64,000 nucleotides of DNA from Sphingomonas koreensis. Lineage in GTDB: Bacteria; Pseudomonadota; Alphaproteobacteria; Sphingomonadales; Sphingomonadaceae. The first letter of the stretch is position 1, and each line of letters starts with the position of its first letter. The stretch spans positions 2,850,501 to 2,914,500 of the forward strand of contig NZ_PGEN01000001.1 of assembly GCF_002797435.1 (NCBI RefSeq). The letters run 5' to 3'. The position numbers and the translations under genes are program-made. The notes under the pieces were generated by a model. It saw only the letters and a program-made list of their open reading frames with translations, was not told the origin of the DNA and ran no database searches. Shown here one piece after another: positions 8,034 to 16,967 of this stretch.

Positions 8034-10181
8034 ATGAAAACGATCTGGCTGGCTTCGGCGACACTGGCTTCCATGTTCATGAGCGGAGGCGCGGCGCTGG
8101 CCGATGAGACTCCGTCCCGGACGCGCGGCAGCGCCACCGCCGCAGAGGACGCGCAGTCGGCCCAGTCCGCCGACACGGTCACCATCACCGGTCATCTCGA
8201 AGAGGCCCCGGTCGCTGCCAAGGCCGATATCCCGCTGCTCGAAAGCAGCCAGGCGATCTCGTCGGTCGCTGCCGAACTGATCGAGGTGCAGGGGCTGCGC
8301 CGCGTCGGCGACGTGCTGTTCAACGTCGCGGGCGTCTCGCGCAGCAACAATTACGGCTTCTTCGACGGGTTCAACATCCGCGGCTTCAACGCGACCAACG
8401 CCACCTATCTCGACGGGCTGCTCGACGACACCGGCTATGGCACGTCGGAGATGAGCATCCTCGAACGGGTCGAGGTGGTGAAGGGCCCCGCCTCGGGCCT
8501 GTTCGGGCAGGGGCCGATCTCGGGCATCGTCAATCTGGTCAGCAAGCGCCCGCAGGCCGATGCCTTTCTCGATATCGGCGTGGCGGGCGGCGCCTACGCC
8601 TTCAAGGAAGTGACGCTCGACGCCAACGCGCCGCTGAACACCTCGGGCACGTTGCTCGCTCGCCTTGCCGCGGTCTATCGCGACCAGGATTTCTTCGTCG
8701 ACTATTCGGGTCAGCGTCGACTCCTGATCGCCCCCGCGCTGACGTGGAAGCCGGCGCCGCAGACCACGCTGACCCTGCTCGCCCGCTATCTCGACGATCA
8801 TATCAACCCGTGGTCGCCGACCACGGCCTATGGCACGGCGCTGCCCAATCCCAATGGCGAGGTGCGGCGCAAGCTCTCGATCAACGACGGCGTCTATCCG
8901 GCGGTGCAGGACAATGACTATTGGAGCCTGGGCTATGTGTTCGATCACAAGTTCGGCGACGCGATCGCCGTCCACCAGTCGCTGCGCTACCAGGATTTCC
9001 ACAACAGCTGGGACAATTGGCTGTTCATCACCGGCATCTCGGCCGATCGCCGCCGCGTGACCCGCGCCTTTTACGGCCCTTATGACCAGCACGGCACCTA
9101 TTTCCGCGTCGACACCAATGCCAGCGCGCGCTTCGATACCGGGCCGCTCGACCATTATCTGATGCTCGGGGTCGATTATGGCCGGCGCCAGGCCAGCGAC
9201 GTCAATCTCTACGACACCAGCCGCCCCTATGAGCTCGATCTGTTCGACCCGGTCTACGGCACCGTCTCAGGCCACAACCCGGCGGTGCCTGCGACCACTT
9301 ATGCCGCCGTCACCCGCCAGCGCGGCATCTATGTCCAGGATCATATCAAGCTTGGCGACGCCCTCGCGATCACGCTGGGCGGCCGCTGGGATCTCGCGAT
9401 CAGCCGCACCACCAGCAACGGCGTTCAGGGGCAGGCGGTGCGCGACACCGCGTTCAGCCCGCGCGCGGGCGCGACGCTCAGGCTCGCGGACTGGGTCTCG
9501 GCCTATGTGAACTATGCCAAATCCTTCAACCCGCAGGGCAGCTACCGTTCGGCCGACGGCACGCCGCTGCCGCCCGAGAACGGCGTCAATTACGAAGGCG
9601 GCCTCAAATTCGCGCGCGCCGACGGCAGCCTGACCGGCATGCTGACGCTGTTCGAACTGACCCGAACCAATGTCGCCACCGCCGATGCCGTCCTGCCCAA
9701 CGTCTATGTGATCACGGGCGAGCAGCGCACCCGCGGGCTCGAGGTCGAGGGCGCGTGGCGCCCGGCACCGGGCGTCGAGCTGACCGGCGCCTATACCCAT
9801 CTCAACGCCGTGGTCACCGCCGACAACCGGCTGCGCGTCGGGTCGCGCCTCGGCTCGATCCCGCGCGACATCGTCAATCTCTGGGGCCGCTACACGATCC
9901 AGACCGGCCCGCTCGCCAATCTCGGCGCGGGGCTCGGGCTGCATCATGAGAGCAACCGCATGGCCAGCACCGCCTCGACGGTGCCGGGGGCGACCGCGCC
10001 CTTCCTGCTCGGTGCCTATACGCTGATCGATGCCGCGCTCTACTACCGCCTGGGCGACTGGTCGCTTCAGGCCAATGTCCGCAACCTGTTCGACGAACGC
10101 TATTTCCCCACCGGCTCGCTCACCCGCACCACGCCGGGGGAACCGCGCAGCTTCACCATCAGGCTGAGTCGGCGGTTCTAA
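8034..10181 (+). CDS. TonB-dependent siderophore receptor
   Basis: A 715-aa outer-membrane gated porin. A signal peptide of about 23 residues (MKTIWLASATLASMFMSG, cleaved after AALA) leads into the plug domain: LIEVQGLRRVGDVLFNVAGV, FNIRGFNATNATYLDG, ERVEVVKGPASGLFGQG and GIVNLVSKRP, all plug signatures of the siderophore receptor type. The beta-barrel follows, with the late SLQANVRNLFDERYF and a C-terminal Phe (LSRRF) for outer-membrane insertion. Uptake of a ferric siderophore is the family expectation; the ligand is unknown. A TetR regulator lies immediately upstream, which is unusual for a purely iron-regulated gene. Confidence 0.93.
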   Translation: MKTIWLASATLASMFMSGGAALADETPSRTRGSATAAEDAQSAQSADTVTITGHLEEAPVAAKADIPLLESSQAISSVAAELIEVQGLRRVGDVLFNVAGVSRSNNYGFFDGFNIRGFNATNATYLDGLLDDTGYGTSEMSILERVEVVKGPASGLFGQGPISGIVNLVSKRPQADAFLDIGVAGGAYAFKEVTLDANAPLNTSGTLLARLAAVYRDQDFFVDYSGQRRLLIAPALTWKPAPQTTLTLLARYLDDHINPWSPTTAYGTALPNPNGEVRRKLSINDGVYPAVQDNDYWSLGYVFDHKFGDAIAVHQSLRYQDFHNSWDNWLFITGISADRRRVTRAFYGPYDQHGTYFRVDTNASARFDTGPLDHYLMLGVDYGRRQASDVNLYDTSRPYELDLFDPVYGTVSGHNPAVPATTYAAVTRQRGIYVQDHIKLGDALAITLGGRWDLAISRTTSNGVQGQAVRDTAFSPRAGATLRLADWVSAYVNYAKSFNPQGSYRSADGTPLPPENGVNYEGGLKFARADGSLTGMLTLFELTRTNVATADAVLPNVYVITGEQRTRGLEVEGAWRPAPGVELTGAYTHLNAVVTADNRLRVGSRLGSIPRDIVNLWGRYTIQTGPLANLGAGLGLHHESNRMASTASTVPGATAPFLLGAYTLIDAALYYRLGDWSLQANVRNLFDERYFPTGSLTRTTPGEPRSFTIRLSRRF

Positions 10182-10330
10182 GGCGGCAGAGGATTCGCGC
10201 CCCGAGCGCCCTGCGGACCCGCACGGACGACAGAATCCGCATCACTGTTCGCGGAAAAATTCGCGCGGACTGTCGATTCTCGCGCGGTATGTTCGTCGTG
10301 ATCGGGAATGCATTGCGGAAAGGACAAGCT

Positions 10331-10948
10331 GTGACTCATGCCAATCGCGACCCGAAGGTCGATGCCTATATCGCGGCAGCGCCGCCGTTCGCGCAGCCGA
10401 TCCTGCGCCACCTGCGCGATGCGATGCACGCCGAATGCCCGGATGTGGTGGAAGCGATCAAATGGGGCATCCCGCATTTCGACTATCATGGCGAGATGAT
10501 GTGCGTGATGGCCGCCTATCCCCGGCACTGCGCCTTCACCTTCCTCAAACAGGCGATCATGCGCGATCCCCGGCTTCGGGCGAATCCGGCGCTCAAGGCG
10601 AACAAGCGCTATCTCGGTGCGATCGTCTCGCTCGACGACCTGCCCGATGCGGCCGAGCTTGCCGGCTTCATCCGCGAGGCAATGCGCCTCAACGAGGATG
10701 GGGTGAAGCTGCCCGAGCGGGCGCCAAAGCCCGCTGCCGATCTCGCCATGCCCGACGCATTCCGCGAACGGCTTGACGCCGATCCGGCGGCGAAGGCTGT
10801 GTTCGAGGGCAAGCCGCCCTCATTCCGCAAGGAGTATCTGGCGTGGATCGCCGACGCCAAGACCGACGCCACGCGCGACAAGCGCATCGCCGAGGCCATG
10901 GAATGGATCGCGCAAGGCAAGGGCCGCTTCTGGAAATATCAGAAATAG
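10331..10948 (+). CDS. DUF1801/YdeI-like protein
   Basis: A 205-aa cytoplasmic protein. The N-terminal part, DPKVDAYIAAAPPFAQPILRHLRD with VEAIKWGIPHFDYHG, is the DUF1801 (frataxin-like fold) domain. The C-terminal part, FRKEYLAWIADAKTDATRDKRI ending KGRFWKYQK, matches the YdeI/OmdA-type helical tail. The GTG at 10331 gives the standard N-terminus; an upstream ATG at 10289 would add 14 residues that look non-homologous. The biochemical function is unknown. Confidence 0.8.
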   Translation: MTHANRDPKVDAYIAAAPPFAQPILRHLRDAMHAECPDVVEAIKWGIPHFDYHGEMMCVMAAYPRHCAFTFLKQAIMRDPRLRANPALKANKRYLGAIVSLDDLPDAAELAGFIREAMRLNEDGVKLPERAPKPAADLAMPDAFRERLDADPAAKAVFEGKPPSFRKEYLAWIADAKTDATRDKRIAEAMEWIAQGKGRFWKYQK

Positions 10949-10997
10949 CGCGGCTCGGCCCGTCTTGCTCGAACGGGCGGGTGCGCTCTGCACAAGG

Positions 10998-11576
10998 CTA
11001 GGGCAGCGCCTTGCGCCCCCACACATTTCCGGCAGGGGAATAGCGGCACACCAGATAATCGTCGCGCCGGTTGCTCGCGAGCGCGCAGCCGACGCGGGTC
11101 GTGCCGTTCCACACGATCTGGCTGTAATGGCCGGTATCGCCGAATTTGCCCGTGCGGCTGACATTGGGCACGGGCCCGTTCACGAAGTCGCGCCGCTCGT
11201 CGATCCAGTGCTGCGCCATCTCCTCGTAGCGATAGGCGCCGCGGGTGCCCGTCCACAGATTCTCGCCTTGCGCCGCCGGGCCGCGCGGCTGCTTCGAATG
11301 TTCGAACACGCTGCGGCGGGCGAGTTCCTTGGCATAGCTCTCAGCAGCCTTCGCCAGTGCCGGATCCCAGCTCAGCGGCGGCATCCGCACATCGGCGCGC
11401 GCGTCATTGTGCAGGTCCAACATCGTCTCGCGCAGCCGGTCGTGCCCGCGCGGCGCATTCTCCTCGAACCGGCGCGGCTCGATGACGCGGTCGGGGGCGT
11501 CCTGCGGTGCGGCCGAGCATCCCGCGAGCAACAGCAACGGCAGCAGCATCTTTCGCAAACCTCCGTTCGGGCGCAT
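10998..11576 (-). CDS. CAP/SCP-domain lipoprotein
   Basis: A 192-aa secreted CAP (cysteine-rich secretory/PR-1) domain protein. A short signal sequence MLLPLLLLAGC carries a good lipobox (LAGC), so a start at 11549 is also possible. The CAP core shows MLDLHNDARADV, LAKAAESYAKELA, QGENLW and the CAP2-like GHYSQIVWNGTTRVGC, including the family histidines and glutamates. It is divergent from hemW, with starts 12 bp apart. Bacterial CAP proteins are cell-envelope proteins of mostly unknown activity. Confidence 0.88.
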   Translation of the reverse strand: MRPNGGLRKMLLPLLLLAGCSAAPQDAPDRVIEPRRFEENAPRGHDRLRETMLDLHNDARADVRMPPLSWDPALAKAAESYAKELARRSVFEHSKQPRGPAAQGENLWTGTRGAYRYEEMAQHWIDERRDFVNGPVPNVSRTGKFGDTGHYSQIVWNGTTRVGCALASNRRDDYLVCRYSPAGNVWGRKALP

Positions 11577-11588
11577 AGCGCGCCGCAA

Positions 11589-12725
11589 ATGAACGCTTCC
11601 CGACCGCAGCCGCCCCTGGCCCTCTACGTCCACTGGCCGTTCTGCGTCTCCAAATGCCCGTACTGCGATTTCAACAGCCATGTCCGCGACGTGGTGGACC
11701 AGGATGCGTGGCGCAAGGCGCTGCTCGCCGATCTCGCGCATGAGGCGGCAGTGCTGCCCGGCCGCCGGCTCGGCTCGATCTTCTTCGGCGGCGGCACGCC
11801 CTCGCTGATGCCGCCCGCGACGGTCGCGGCGGTGATCGACGCCGCCACCGCCGCCTGGGCGCCCGTCGGCGATGTCGAGATCACGCTGGAGGCCAATCCC
11901 TCCTCGGTCGAAGCGGCGCGCTTCGCCGATCTCGCCGCCGCCGGGGTCAACCGCGTCTCGCTCGGGCTTCAGGCGCTCGACGATATGGCGCTCGACTTTC
12001 TCGGCCGCGCGCACGGCGTCGAGGAGGGGCTGGCCGCGCTCGCCACGGCGCAGCGTCATTTCGGCCGGGTGAGCTTCGATCTCATCTATGCCCGCCCCGG
12101 CCAGAGCGTCGCTTCGTGGGAAGCCGAACTCGCACGCGCGCTGACCTTCGGCACCGAGCATCTCTCACTCTATCAGCTGACGATCGAACCGGGCACGCGC
12201 TTCGCCACGCTTGCCGCGAAAGGTAAGCTGACCATCCCCGGTGAGGATGATGCTGCCGATCTGTGGGAGGTCACCCAGTCGCTCACCACCGCCGCCGGCC
12301 TGCCGCGCTACGAGGTGTCGAACCACGCCCGCCCGGGGGCGGAGAGCCGCCACAATCTCGCTTACTGGCGCTACACCGACTATGCCGGGATCGGCCCCGG
12401 CGCGCATGGCCGCCGCGGCGGCCTCGCCACGCTTCGCCACAAGAAGCCCGAAAACTGGATCGCCGCGGTCGGCCGCAACGGTTCGGGCTTGCAGGAAGAA
12501 ACGCCGCTTTCGGACCGGGAGGTGGCGATGGAGCGACTCGTCATGGGGCTGCGCACCACGGAGGGGATCGACCTTGCGGACATTCCGGAAGGGATGCTCG
12601 ACATGGCGAAAGTCGCAGACCGCAACTTCGGCCGCTATGTCTTGCTCTCGGGCAATCGCCTCGCCGTGACCGACGCCGGCATGCCGGTCCTCGAAGCCCT
12701 GCTCCGCGAGATCGTCCGCGACTAG
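11589..12725 (+). CDS. hemW: Radical SAM family heme chaperone HemW
   Basis: A 378-aa protein, the usual length for HemW, which binds heme and delivers it to respiratory enzymes. The iron-sulfur motif is C19-x3-C23-x2-C26 in WPFCVSKCPYC. SAM-binding glycines are in FFGGGTPSLM. Then come VEITLEANPSS, GVNRVSLGLQALDD and the HemN-type C-terminal winged helix (MERLVMGLRTTEGIDL). This CxxxCxxC form distinguishes HemW-like proteins from true HemN only together with length and context. The gene is single and followed by a strong dyad before the convergent gene. Confidence 0.95.
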   Translation: MNASRPQPPLALYVHWPFCVSKCPYCDFNSHVRDVVDQDAWRKALLADLAHEAAVLPGRRLGSIFFGGGTPSLMPPATVAAVIDAATAAWAPVGDVEITLEANPSSVEAARFADLAAAGVNRVSLGLQALDDMALDFLGRAHGVEEGLAALATAQRHFGRVSFDLIYARPGQSVASWEAELARALTFGTEHLSLYQLTIEPGTRFATLAAKGKLTIPGEDDAADLWEVTQSLTTAAGLPRYEVSNHARPGAESRHNLAYWRYTDYAGIGPGAHGRRGGLATLRHKKPENWIAAVGRNGSGLQEETPLSDREVAMERLVMGLRTTEGIDLADIPEGMLDMAKVADRNFGRYVLLSGNRLAVTDAGMPVLEALLREIVRD

Positions 12726-12742
12726 ATTCCTGCCCCTAAACC

Positions 12743-12778
12743 ATTGCAAGCGCGGGTGAATTCAACCGCGCTTGCAAT
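12743..12778. terminator. Bidirectional terminator-like dyad
   Basis: A 36-bp near-perfect palindrome between the convergent hemW and LppC-like genes: arms 12743-12760 and 12761-12778, one mismatch, starting ATTGCAAGCGCGGG. There is no strong T-run on either side, so factor-independent termination is uncertain. The position between converging genes favours a transcription-stop role. Confidence 0.55.
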
Positions 12779-12881
12779 GTTGGATTTCATTTGCTGCCAT
12801 CGATGAACCGCGCTCCGGCACGGTTCTTTGACAGGTCGGCAAAGTGGAACAACGTCACGCGCCGCCGTCCCCGATGTCAAC

Positions 12882-14075
12882 TTAGCGCCCGAAGCTCTGC
12901 GGCGCGGGGGAGACGGTGACGGTGGTGCCGCCGCGGATCTCCTGCACTTCCAGCGCGCGCTCGGCGATGCCGTCGCGGCCGAAGCGGAAGGCGCCGTCGA
13001 TCCCGCCGAACCCGCCCGGATCGCTCAGCCGCGCGGTCGGGAAACGGTCGCCGGGCCGCCAGTCGCGGGCGATACGCGCGGTCAGCAGCACCGAATCATA
13101 GGCCAGCGTCGACAGGCGGTAGGGCGCCGCGCCGAACCGTGCGCGGTACTTGGCGGCATAGGTGCGGTAATAGGTGTCGGAGACGCTGGCGAACCAGGCG
13201 CCGTTCAGCGCGGTGATCCCGCCGATCCCCGAATCGCTGTTCCACAGCTCGGTGCCGAGGATGCGTGCGCCGGGGCTGGCGCGGCGGATGCCGGGCACCG
13301 CAGTGACCGCGCCGGTCGCGCCGTCGGCGATCAGCACCGCCTGGAAGGGCGACCGGGCGAGCTTGGCGATCGCCGCGTTCATCGCCGGGGCGCCGCGGGT
13401 ATAGGTCTCGAGCGCGGTGACCTTGCCGCCCGCGCCTTCGACGGCGCGAAGGAACGCGGTCGAGGCGCGTTCGCCATAGAGGCCGGTCGGCATCAGGCCG
13501 GCGAATTCAGTGACGCCGCTGCGGCGGGCATGATCGACGACGCGTTCGATCGACTGGGCGGGGGCATAGCCCATCAGATAGGTGCCGTTGCCCGCGACGC
13601 TGGTGTCGTTGGAGAAGCTCAGCACCGGTACCCCGGCGCCGCGCGCGATCGGCGCGACGGCGCGGGCGTCCTCGGCGAGCAGCGGGCCGAGGATCAGCTT
13701 GTTGCCATCGGCGATGGCGCGCTGCGCGGCGGCGGCGGCTCCGGTCGCGGTGTCGTAGCTGGTGATGCGGACATCCTCGGCCTTGAGGTCGAGGATCGCG
13801 AGCTGGGTCGCGTTGGCCAGGCTGCGCCCGACGCCGGCATTGCCGCCCGACAGCGGCACCAGCAGCGCGACGCGATGCCGCGCGGTATCCTCTTCGGGCA
13901 GGCCGGGACGGACCGGGCCGGGCGCAGGGCGGACAGGGGCCGGTTCGGGGCGAGTGGGGGCAGGGGGCGGCCCCGACGGACGGACGCAGGCGGAGACCGC
14001 CAATGCCCCGACGATGACGAGTCCCCGGAGCAGCGAGGCGATGCCCCGTTGCGGTTTCACTACTGCCTCTGCCAT
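12882..14075 (-). CDS. Penicillin-binding protein activator (LpoA/LppC-like lipoprotein)
   Basis: A 397-aa lipoprotein with a periplasmic-binding-protein fold. The N-terminus has a hydrophobic signal segment ending VSAC (lipobox), then a proline-rich linker of about 30 residues with repeated RPxPxP. The globular part begins VALLVPLSGGNAGVGRSLANATQLAI, the standard opening of the LppC/LpoA domain, and continues with LILGPLLAEDARAVAPIA and VPVLSFSND. The ATG at 14075 is preferred over a GTG at 14093. It is divergent from rsmI, as is common for lpoA and rsmI. It probably stimulates peptidoglycan synthases, by family knowledge. Confidence 0.88.
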   Translation of the reverse strand: MAEAVVKPQRGIASLLRGLVIVGALAVSACVRPSGPPPAPTRPEPAPVRPAPGPVRPGLPEEDTARHRVALLVPLSGGNAGVGRSLANATQLAILDLKAEDVRITSYDTATGAAAAAQRAIADGNKLILGPLLAEDARAVAPIARGAGVPVLSFSNDTSVAGNGTYLMGYAPAQSIERVVDHARRSGVTEFAGLMPTGLYGERASTAFLRAVEGAGGKVTALETYTRGAPAMNAAIAKLARSPFQAVLIADGATGAVTAVPGIRRASPGARILGTELWNSDSGIGGITALNGAWFASVSDTYYRTYAAKYRARFGAAPYRLSTLAYDSVLLTARIARDWRPGDRFPTARLSDPGGFGGIDGAFRFGRDGIAERALEVQEIRGGTTVTVSPAPQSFGR

Positions 14076-14086
14076 GACGCTCCCCA

Positions 14087-14920
14087 ATGACACTCGTTCT
14101 TGCCCCCGGCCTCTACATCGTCGCGACGCCGATCGGCAATCTCGGCGACCTTTCCCCGCGTGCGGCTGAAATACTCCTGAACGCCGATATTGTTGCAGTC
14201 GAAGACTCGCGTGTGACGGCGGGCCTGTTCCGCCATCTCGGGGCGAAGCGGCCGATGACCCCCTATCACGACCATAATGCCGAGGCGGTCCGCCCCGGGC
14301 TGGTCGCGCGGATGGCCTCCGAAGCGGTCGCCTTGGTCTCGGACGCCGGCACCCCGCTGATCTCCGATCCGGGCTTCAAGCTGGTGCGCGATGCCCGTGC
14401 CGCCGGCCATGCGGTCACCACCATTCCCGGCCCCTGCGCCGGAATCGCCGCGCTGACGCTGGCCGGGCTGCCCACCGATCGCTTCCTGTTCATGGGTTTC
14501 CTTCCCTCCAAGCAGCAGGCCCGCGCCGAGACGATCGTCGAGGTGGCGGCGATCCGCGCCACCCTGGTCTTCTACGAATCGGGCCCGCGCCTCTCCGCCG
14601 CGCTGTCGGCGCTCGCCGAAGGGTTGGGCGACCGCGAGGCGGCGGTGGCGCGGGAGATCACCAAGAAGTTCGAGGAATGCGTCACCGGCAGCCTCACCGA
14701 ACTCGCCGCCCGCTATGCCGACGCCCCGCCCAAGGGCGAGATCGTCATCGTCGTCGCCCCACCCGGCGAAGCGCCGCCCGCCAGCGCCGAGGATGCCGAC
14801 GCCGCGCTGGCCGAGGCGCTGACAAGACTCCCGGTCTCGAAGGCGGCGGGCGAGATCGCCAAGCGCTTCGGCCTCGATCGCAAGGCGCTCTACGCGCGGG
14901 CGATGGAGCTCAAAGGGTGA
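14087..14920 (+). CDS. rsmI: 16S rRNA (cytidine1402-2'-O)-methyltransferase RsmI
   Basis: A 277-aa SAM-dependent methyltransferase that 2'-O-methylates C1402 of 16S rRNA with RsmH acting on the base. Signatures: GLYIVATPIGNLGDLSPRA, DIVAVEDSRVTAGL, VSDAGTPLISDPGFKLV and TIPGPCAGIAAL, all diagnostic of the tetrapyrrole-methylase-fold RsmI family. The ATG is at 14087. The downstream yraN begins with a GTG overlapping its stop codon by 3 bases plus context, indicating coupling. Confidence 0.97.
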   Translation: MTLVLAPGLYIVATPIGNLGDLSPRAAEILLNADIVAVEDSRVTAGLFRHLGAKRPMTPYHDHNAEAVRPGLVARMASEAVALVSDAGTPLISDPGFKLVRDARAAGHAVTTIPGPCAGIAALTLAGLPTDRFLFMGFLPSKQQARAETIVEVAAIRATLVFYESGPRLSAALSALAEGLGDREAAVAREITKKFEECVTGSLTELAARYADAPPKGEIVIVVAPPGEAPPASAEDADAALAEALTRLPVSKAAGEIAKRFGLDRKALYARAMELKG

Positions 14921-15270
14921 GAGATCGCCGCGCCGCCGAACGTGCGGGGCGCGAGGGCGAGACGCGCGCGGCCTGGTATCTGCGGCTGCGTGGCTGGCGC
15001 ATCCTCGACCGCCGCGTGCGCACGCCTGCAGGAGAGGTCGATCTGGTGGCGAAGCGCGGCAAGCTCATCGCCTTTGTCGAGGTCAAGGCGCGCAAGACGC
15101 AGGCCGAGCTCGATTTCGCGATCGACGAGCGCCGTCTCGCCCGCGTCGCGGCCGCCGCCGAATATCTGATGCCGCGCTACGCCACCAACGGCGAGGATAT
15201 CCGAGTCGACGTCCTCCTGCTCGCCCCCGGCGTGCGCCCGCGCTACATCGAGAATGCCTGGATCGGGTGA
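14917..15270 (+). CDS. YraN family (UPF0102) endonuclease-like protein
   Basis: A 117-aa protein of the UPF0102 family, a Holliday-junction-resolvase-like fold. It opens VRDRRAAERAGREGETRAAWYL and has the restriction-endonuclease-like core GEVDLVAKRGKLIAFVEVKARK, with the E-V-D and E-V-K catalytic pattern. The length is typical. The GTG at 14917 overlaps the rsmI stop, and the rsmI-yraN-gshB order is common in alphaproteobacteria. The biological role is not established. Confidence 0.9.
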   Translation: MRDRRAAERAGREGETRAAWYLRLRGWRILDRRVRTPAGEVDLVAKRGKLIAFVEVKARKTQAELDFAIDERRLARVAAAAEYLMPRYATNGEDIRVDVLLLAPGVRPRYIENAWIG

Positions 15271-15302
15271 CAAGTCGCATCGACGTCCCTACTTCCCCAT
15301 CC

Positions 15303-15363
15303 GTCACCCCAGCGAAAGCTGGGGTCTCTCACCGCACCAGACCCCAGCTTTCGCTGGGGTGAC
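15303..15363. repeat. REP-like double palindrome upstream of gshB
   Basis: Perfect 25-bp inverted arms at 15303-15327 and 15339-15363 with an 11-bp spacer. Each arm itself folds as CCCCAGC-GAAA-GCTGGGG (or the TTTC version), giving two small hairpins with tetraloops or one long one. It ends 12 bp before the gshB start. The layout resembles dispersed REP-type intergenic repeats of sphingomonads; that it is repeated elsewhere in the genome is an expectation, not something seen here. Confidence 0.8.
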
Positions 15364-15375
15364 GAAGGATATTCG

Positions 15376-16332
15376 ATGCCGCTCACCGTCGCCGTCCAGA
15401 TGGACCCGCTCGATGCGATCAACATCGCGGGCGATTCGACCTTCGCGCTGATGCTCTCGGCGCAGGCACGCGGGCACCGGCTGTTCCACTATTCTCCCGA
15501 GGCGCTGAACTATGCCGATGGCCGCGTCTGGACCACCGCGCATCCGGTGACCGTGCAGCGCGTCGCGGGCAATCACTTCAGCTTCGGCGATCCGGTCAAG
15601 CTCGACCTTGGCGAAGAAGCCGACGTTGTCCTGATGCGTCAGGACCCGCCCTTCGACCTGGGCTACATCACCGCGACCCACCTGCTCGAACGGATCGCCG
15701 ACAAGACTCTGGTGGTCAACGATCCGGCCAGCGTGCGCAATGCGCCCGAAAAGGTCTGGGTGCTCGATTACGCGCGCTTCATGCCGCCGACCCTGGTCAC
15801 CCGCAGCCTCGACGAGGCCAAGGCGTTCCTGGCGAAACACGGCGCGATCGTGGTCAAGCCGCTGCACGGCAATGGCGGCAAGGCGATCTTCAAGATCGAT
15901 GCCGACGGCGCCAACCTCTCCTCGCTGATCGAGGTGTTCAACACCGCCTATCGCGAACCGCACATGATCCAGGCCTTCCTCCCCGATGTGGCGAAGGGCG
16001 ACAAGCGCATCGTGCTGGTCGATGGCGAGGTGGCGGGCGCGGTCAACCGTGTGCCGGGGGAGGGCGAGATCCGCTCCAACCTCGCGGTCGGCGGCAAGGC
16101 GGCGAAGACCGAACTGACGCAGAAGGAGCAGGAGATCTGCGCCGCGCTCGGGCCGGAGCTCAAGAAGCGCGGGCTGATCTTCGTCGGCATCGACGTGATC
16201 GGCGGGGAGTGGCTGACCGAGATCAATGTGACCTCACCCACCGGCATCGTTGCGATCGACACGTTCAACGGCACCGATACCGCCGGGATGATCTGGGACG
16301 CGATCGAGGCGCGAGTCGCCGAACGCGCTTGA
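15376..16332 (+). CDS. gshB: Glutathione synthetase
   Basis: An ATP-grasp ligase joining gamma-glutamylcysteine and glycine. The 318-aa protein has the normal length. It starts MPLTVAVQMDPLDAINIAGDSTFAL, with the gshB N-terminal domain, and shows VLMRQDPPFDLGYITATHLLE, IVVKPLHGNGGKAIF (ATP binding) and GEWLTEINVTSPTGI at the C-terminal metal site. It fits with the glutathione-linked genes in the window (glyoxalase II at 16964, a VOC protein, and glutathione peroxidase at 53007). Confidence 0.97.
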   Translation: MPLTVAVQMDPLDAINIAGDSTFALMLSAQARGHRLFHYSPEALNYADGRVWTTAHPVTVQRVAGNHFSFGDPVKLDLGEEADVVLMRQDPPFDLGYITATHLLERIADKTLVVNDPASVRNAPEKVWVLDYARFMPPTLVTRSLDEAKAFLAKHGAIVVKPLHGNGGKAIFKIDADGANLSSLIEVFNTAYREPHMIQAFLPDVAKGDKRIVLVDGEVAGAVNRVPGEGEIRSNLAVGGKAAKTELTQKEQEICAALGPELKKRGLIFVGIDVIGGEWLTEINVTSPTGIVAIDTFNGTDTAGMIWDAIEARVAERA

Positions 16333-16367
16333 ACCCGTTTGACCGCCTCACGGGTTGATTGCCGTTC

Positions 16368-16967
16368 ATGACCGAGTTCATCCTCAATCTGATCGCCTGG
16401 GGCGGCTACATCGGGATCTTCATCCTGATGACGATCGAGAACGTGTTCCCGCCGATCCCGTCTGAGGTGATCATGGGCTTCGGCGGTATGGCGGTCGCGC
16501 GCGGCGACATGGCGATGGTCCCGCTGCTGATCTGGGGCACGCTCGGCACCACGCTGGGCAACATGTTCTGGTACGGCGTCGGACGCTGGATCGGGGTCGA
16601 TCGATTGAAGCCCTTCGTCGATCGCCATGGCCGCTGGCTGACCCTGCGCTGGGAGGATGTCGAGGGGCTGAACCGCTTCTTCCGCGGGCATGGCCTGTGG
16701 GTGGTGTTCGTCTTCCGCTTCCTGCCCACCTTTCGCACGATGATCTCGCTGCCCGCCGGGATGGCGAAGATGGGGCTGCCACGCTTCCTGATCGCGACCT
16801 TTGCCGGCAGCGCGATCTGGAATGCGGTACTGGCTCATGCGGGTTTGCTGCTGGGATCGCAGTTCGAACAGCTTCAGGACTATGTCGGCCCGGTCGCGAT
16901 CGGCACCTCGGTGGTCGCGCTGATCTACTATCTCTGGCGTGTCGTGACGTGGAAAGAGCGTCCCTAG
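16368..16967 (+). CDS. DedA family membrane protein
   Basis: A 199-aa inner-membrane protein of the DedA/SNARE-associated (VTT) family, members of which affect undecaprenyl-phosphate and lipid translocation. It has NVFPPIPSEVIMGFGG, with the conserved E and PSE, then GNMFWYGVGRWIG and VFVFRFLPTFRTMISLPAGMAKM, containing the conserved F-R-F-x-P and R residues. Four to five hydrophobic segments are visible. The ATG at 16368 was chosen over a TTG at 16359. It is convergent with gloB. Confidence 0.93.
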   Translation: MTEFILNLIAWGGYIGIFILMTIENVFPPIPSEVIMGFGGMAVARGDMAMVPLLIWGTLGTTLGNMFWYGVGRWIGVDRLKPFVDRHGRWLTLRWEDVEGLNRFFRGHGLWVVFVFRFLPTFRTMISLPAGMAKMGLPRFLIATFAGSAIWNAVLAHAGLLLGSQFEQLQDYVGPVAIGTSVVALIYYLWRVVTWKERP

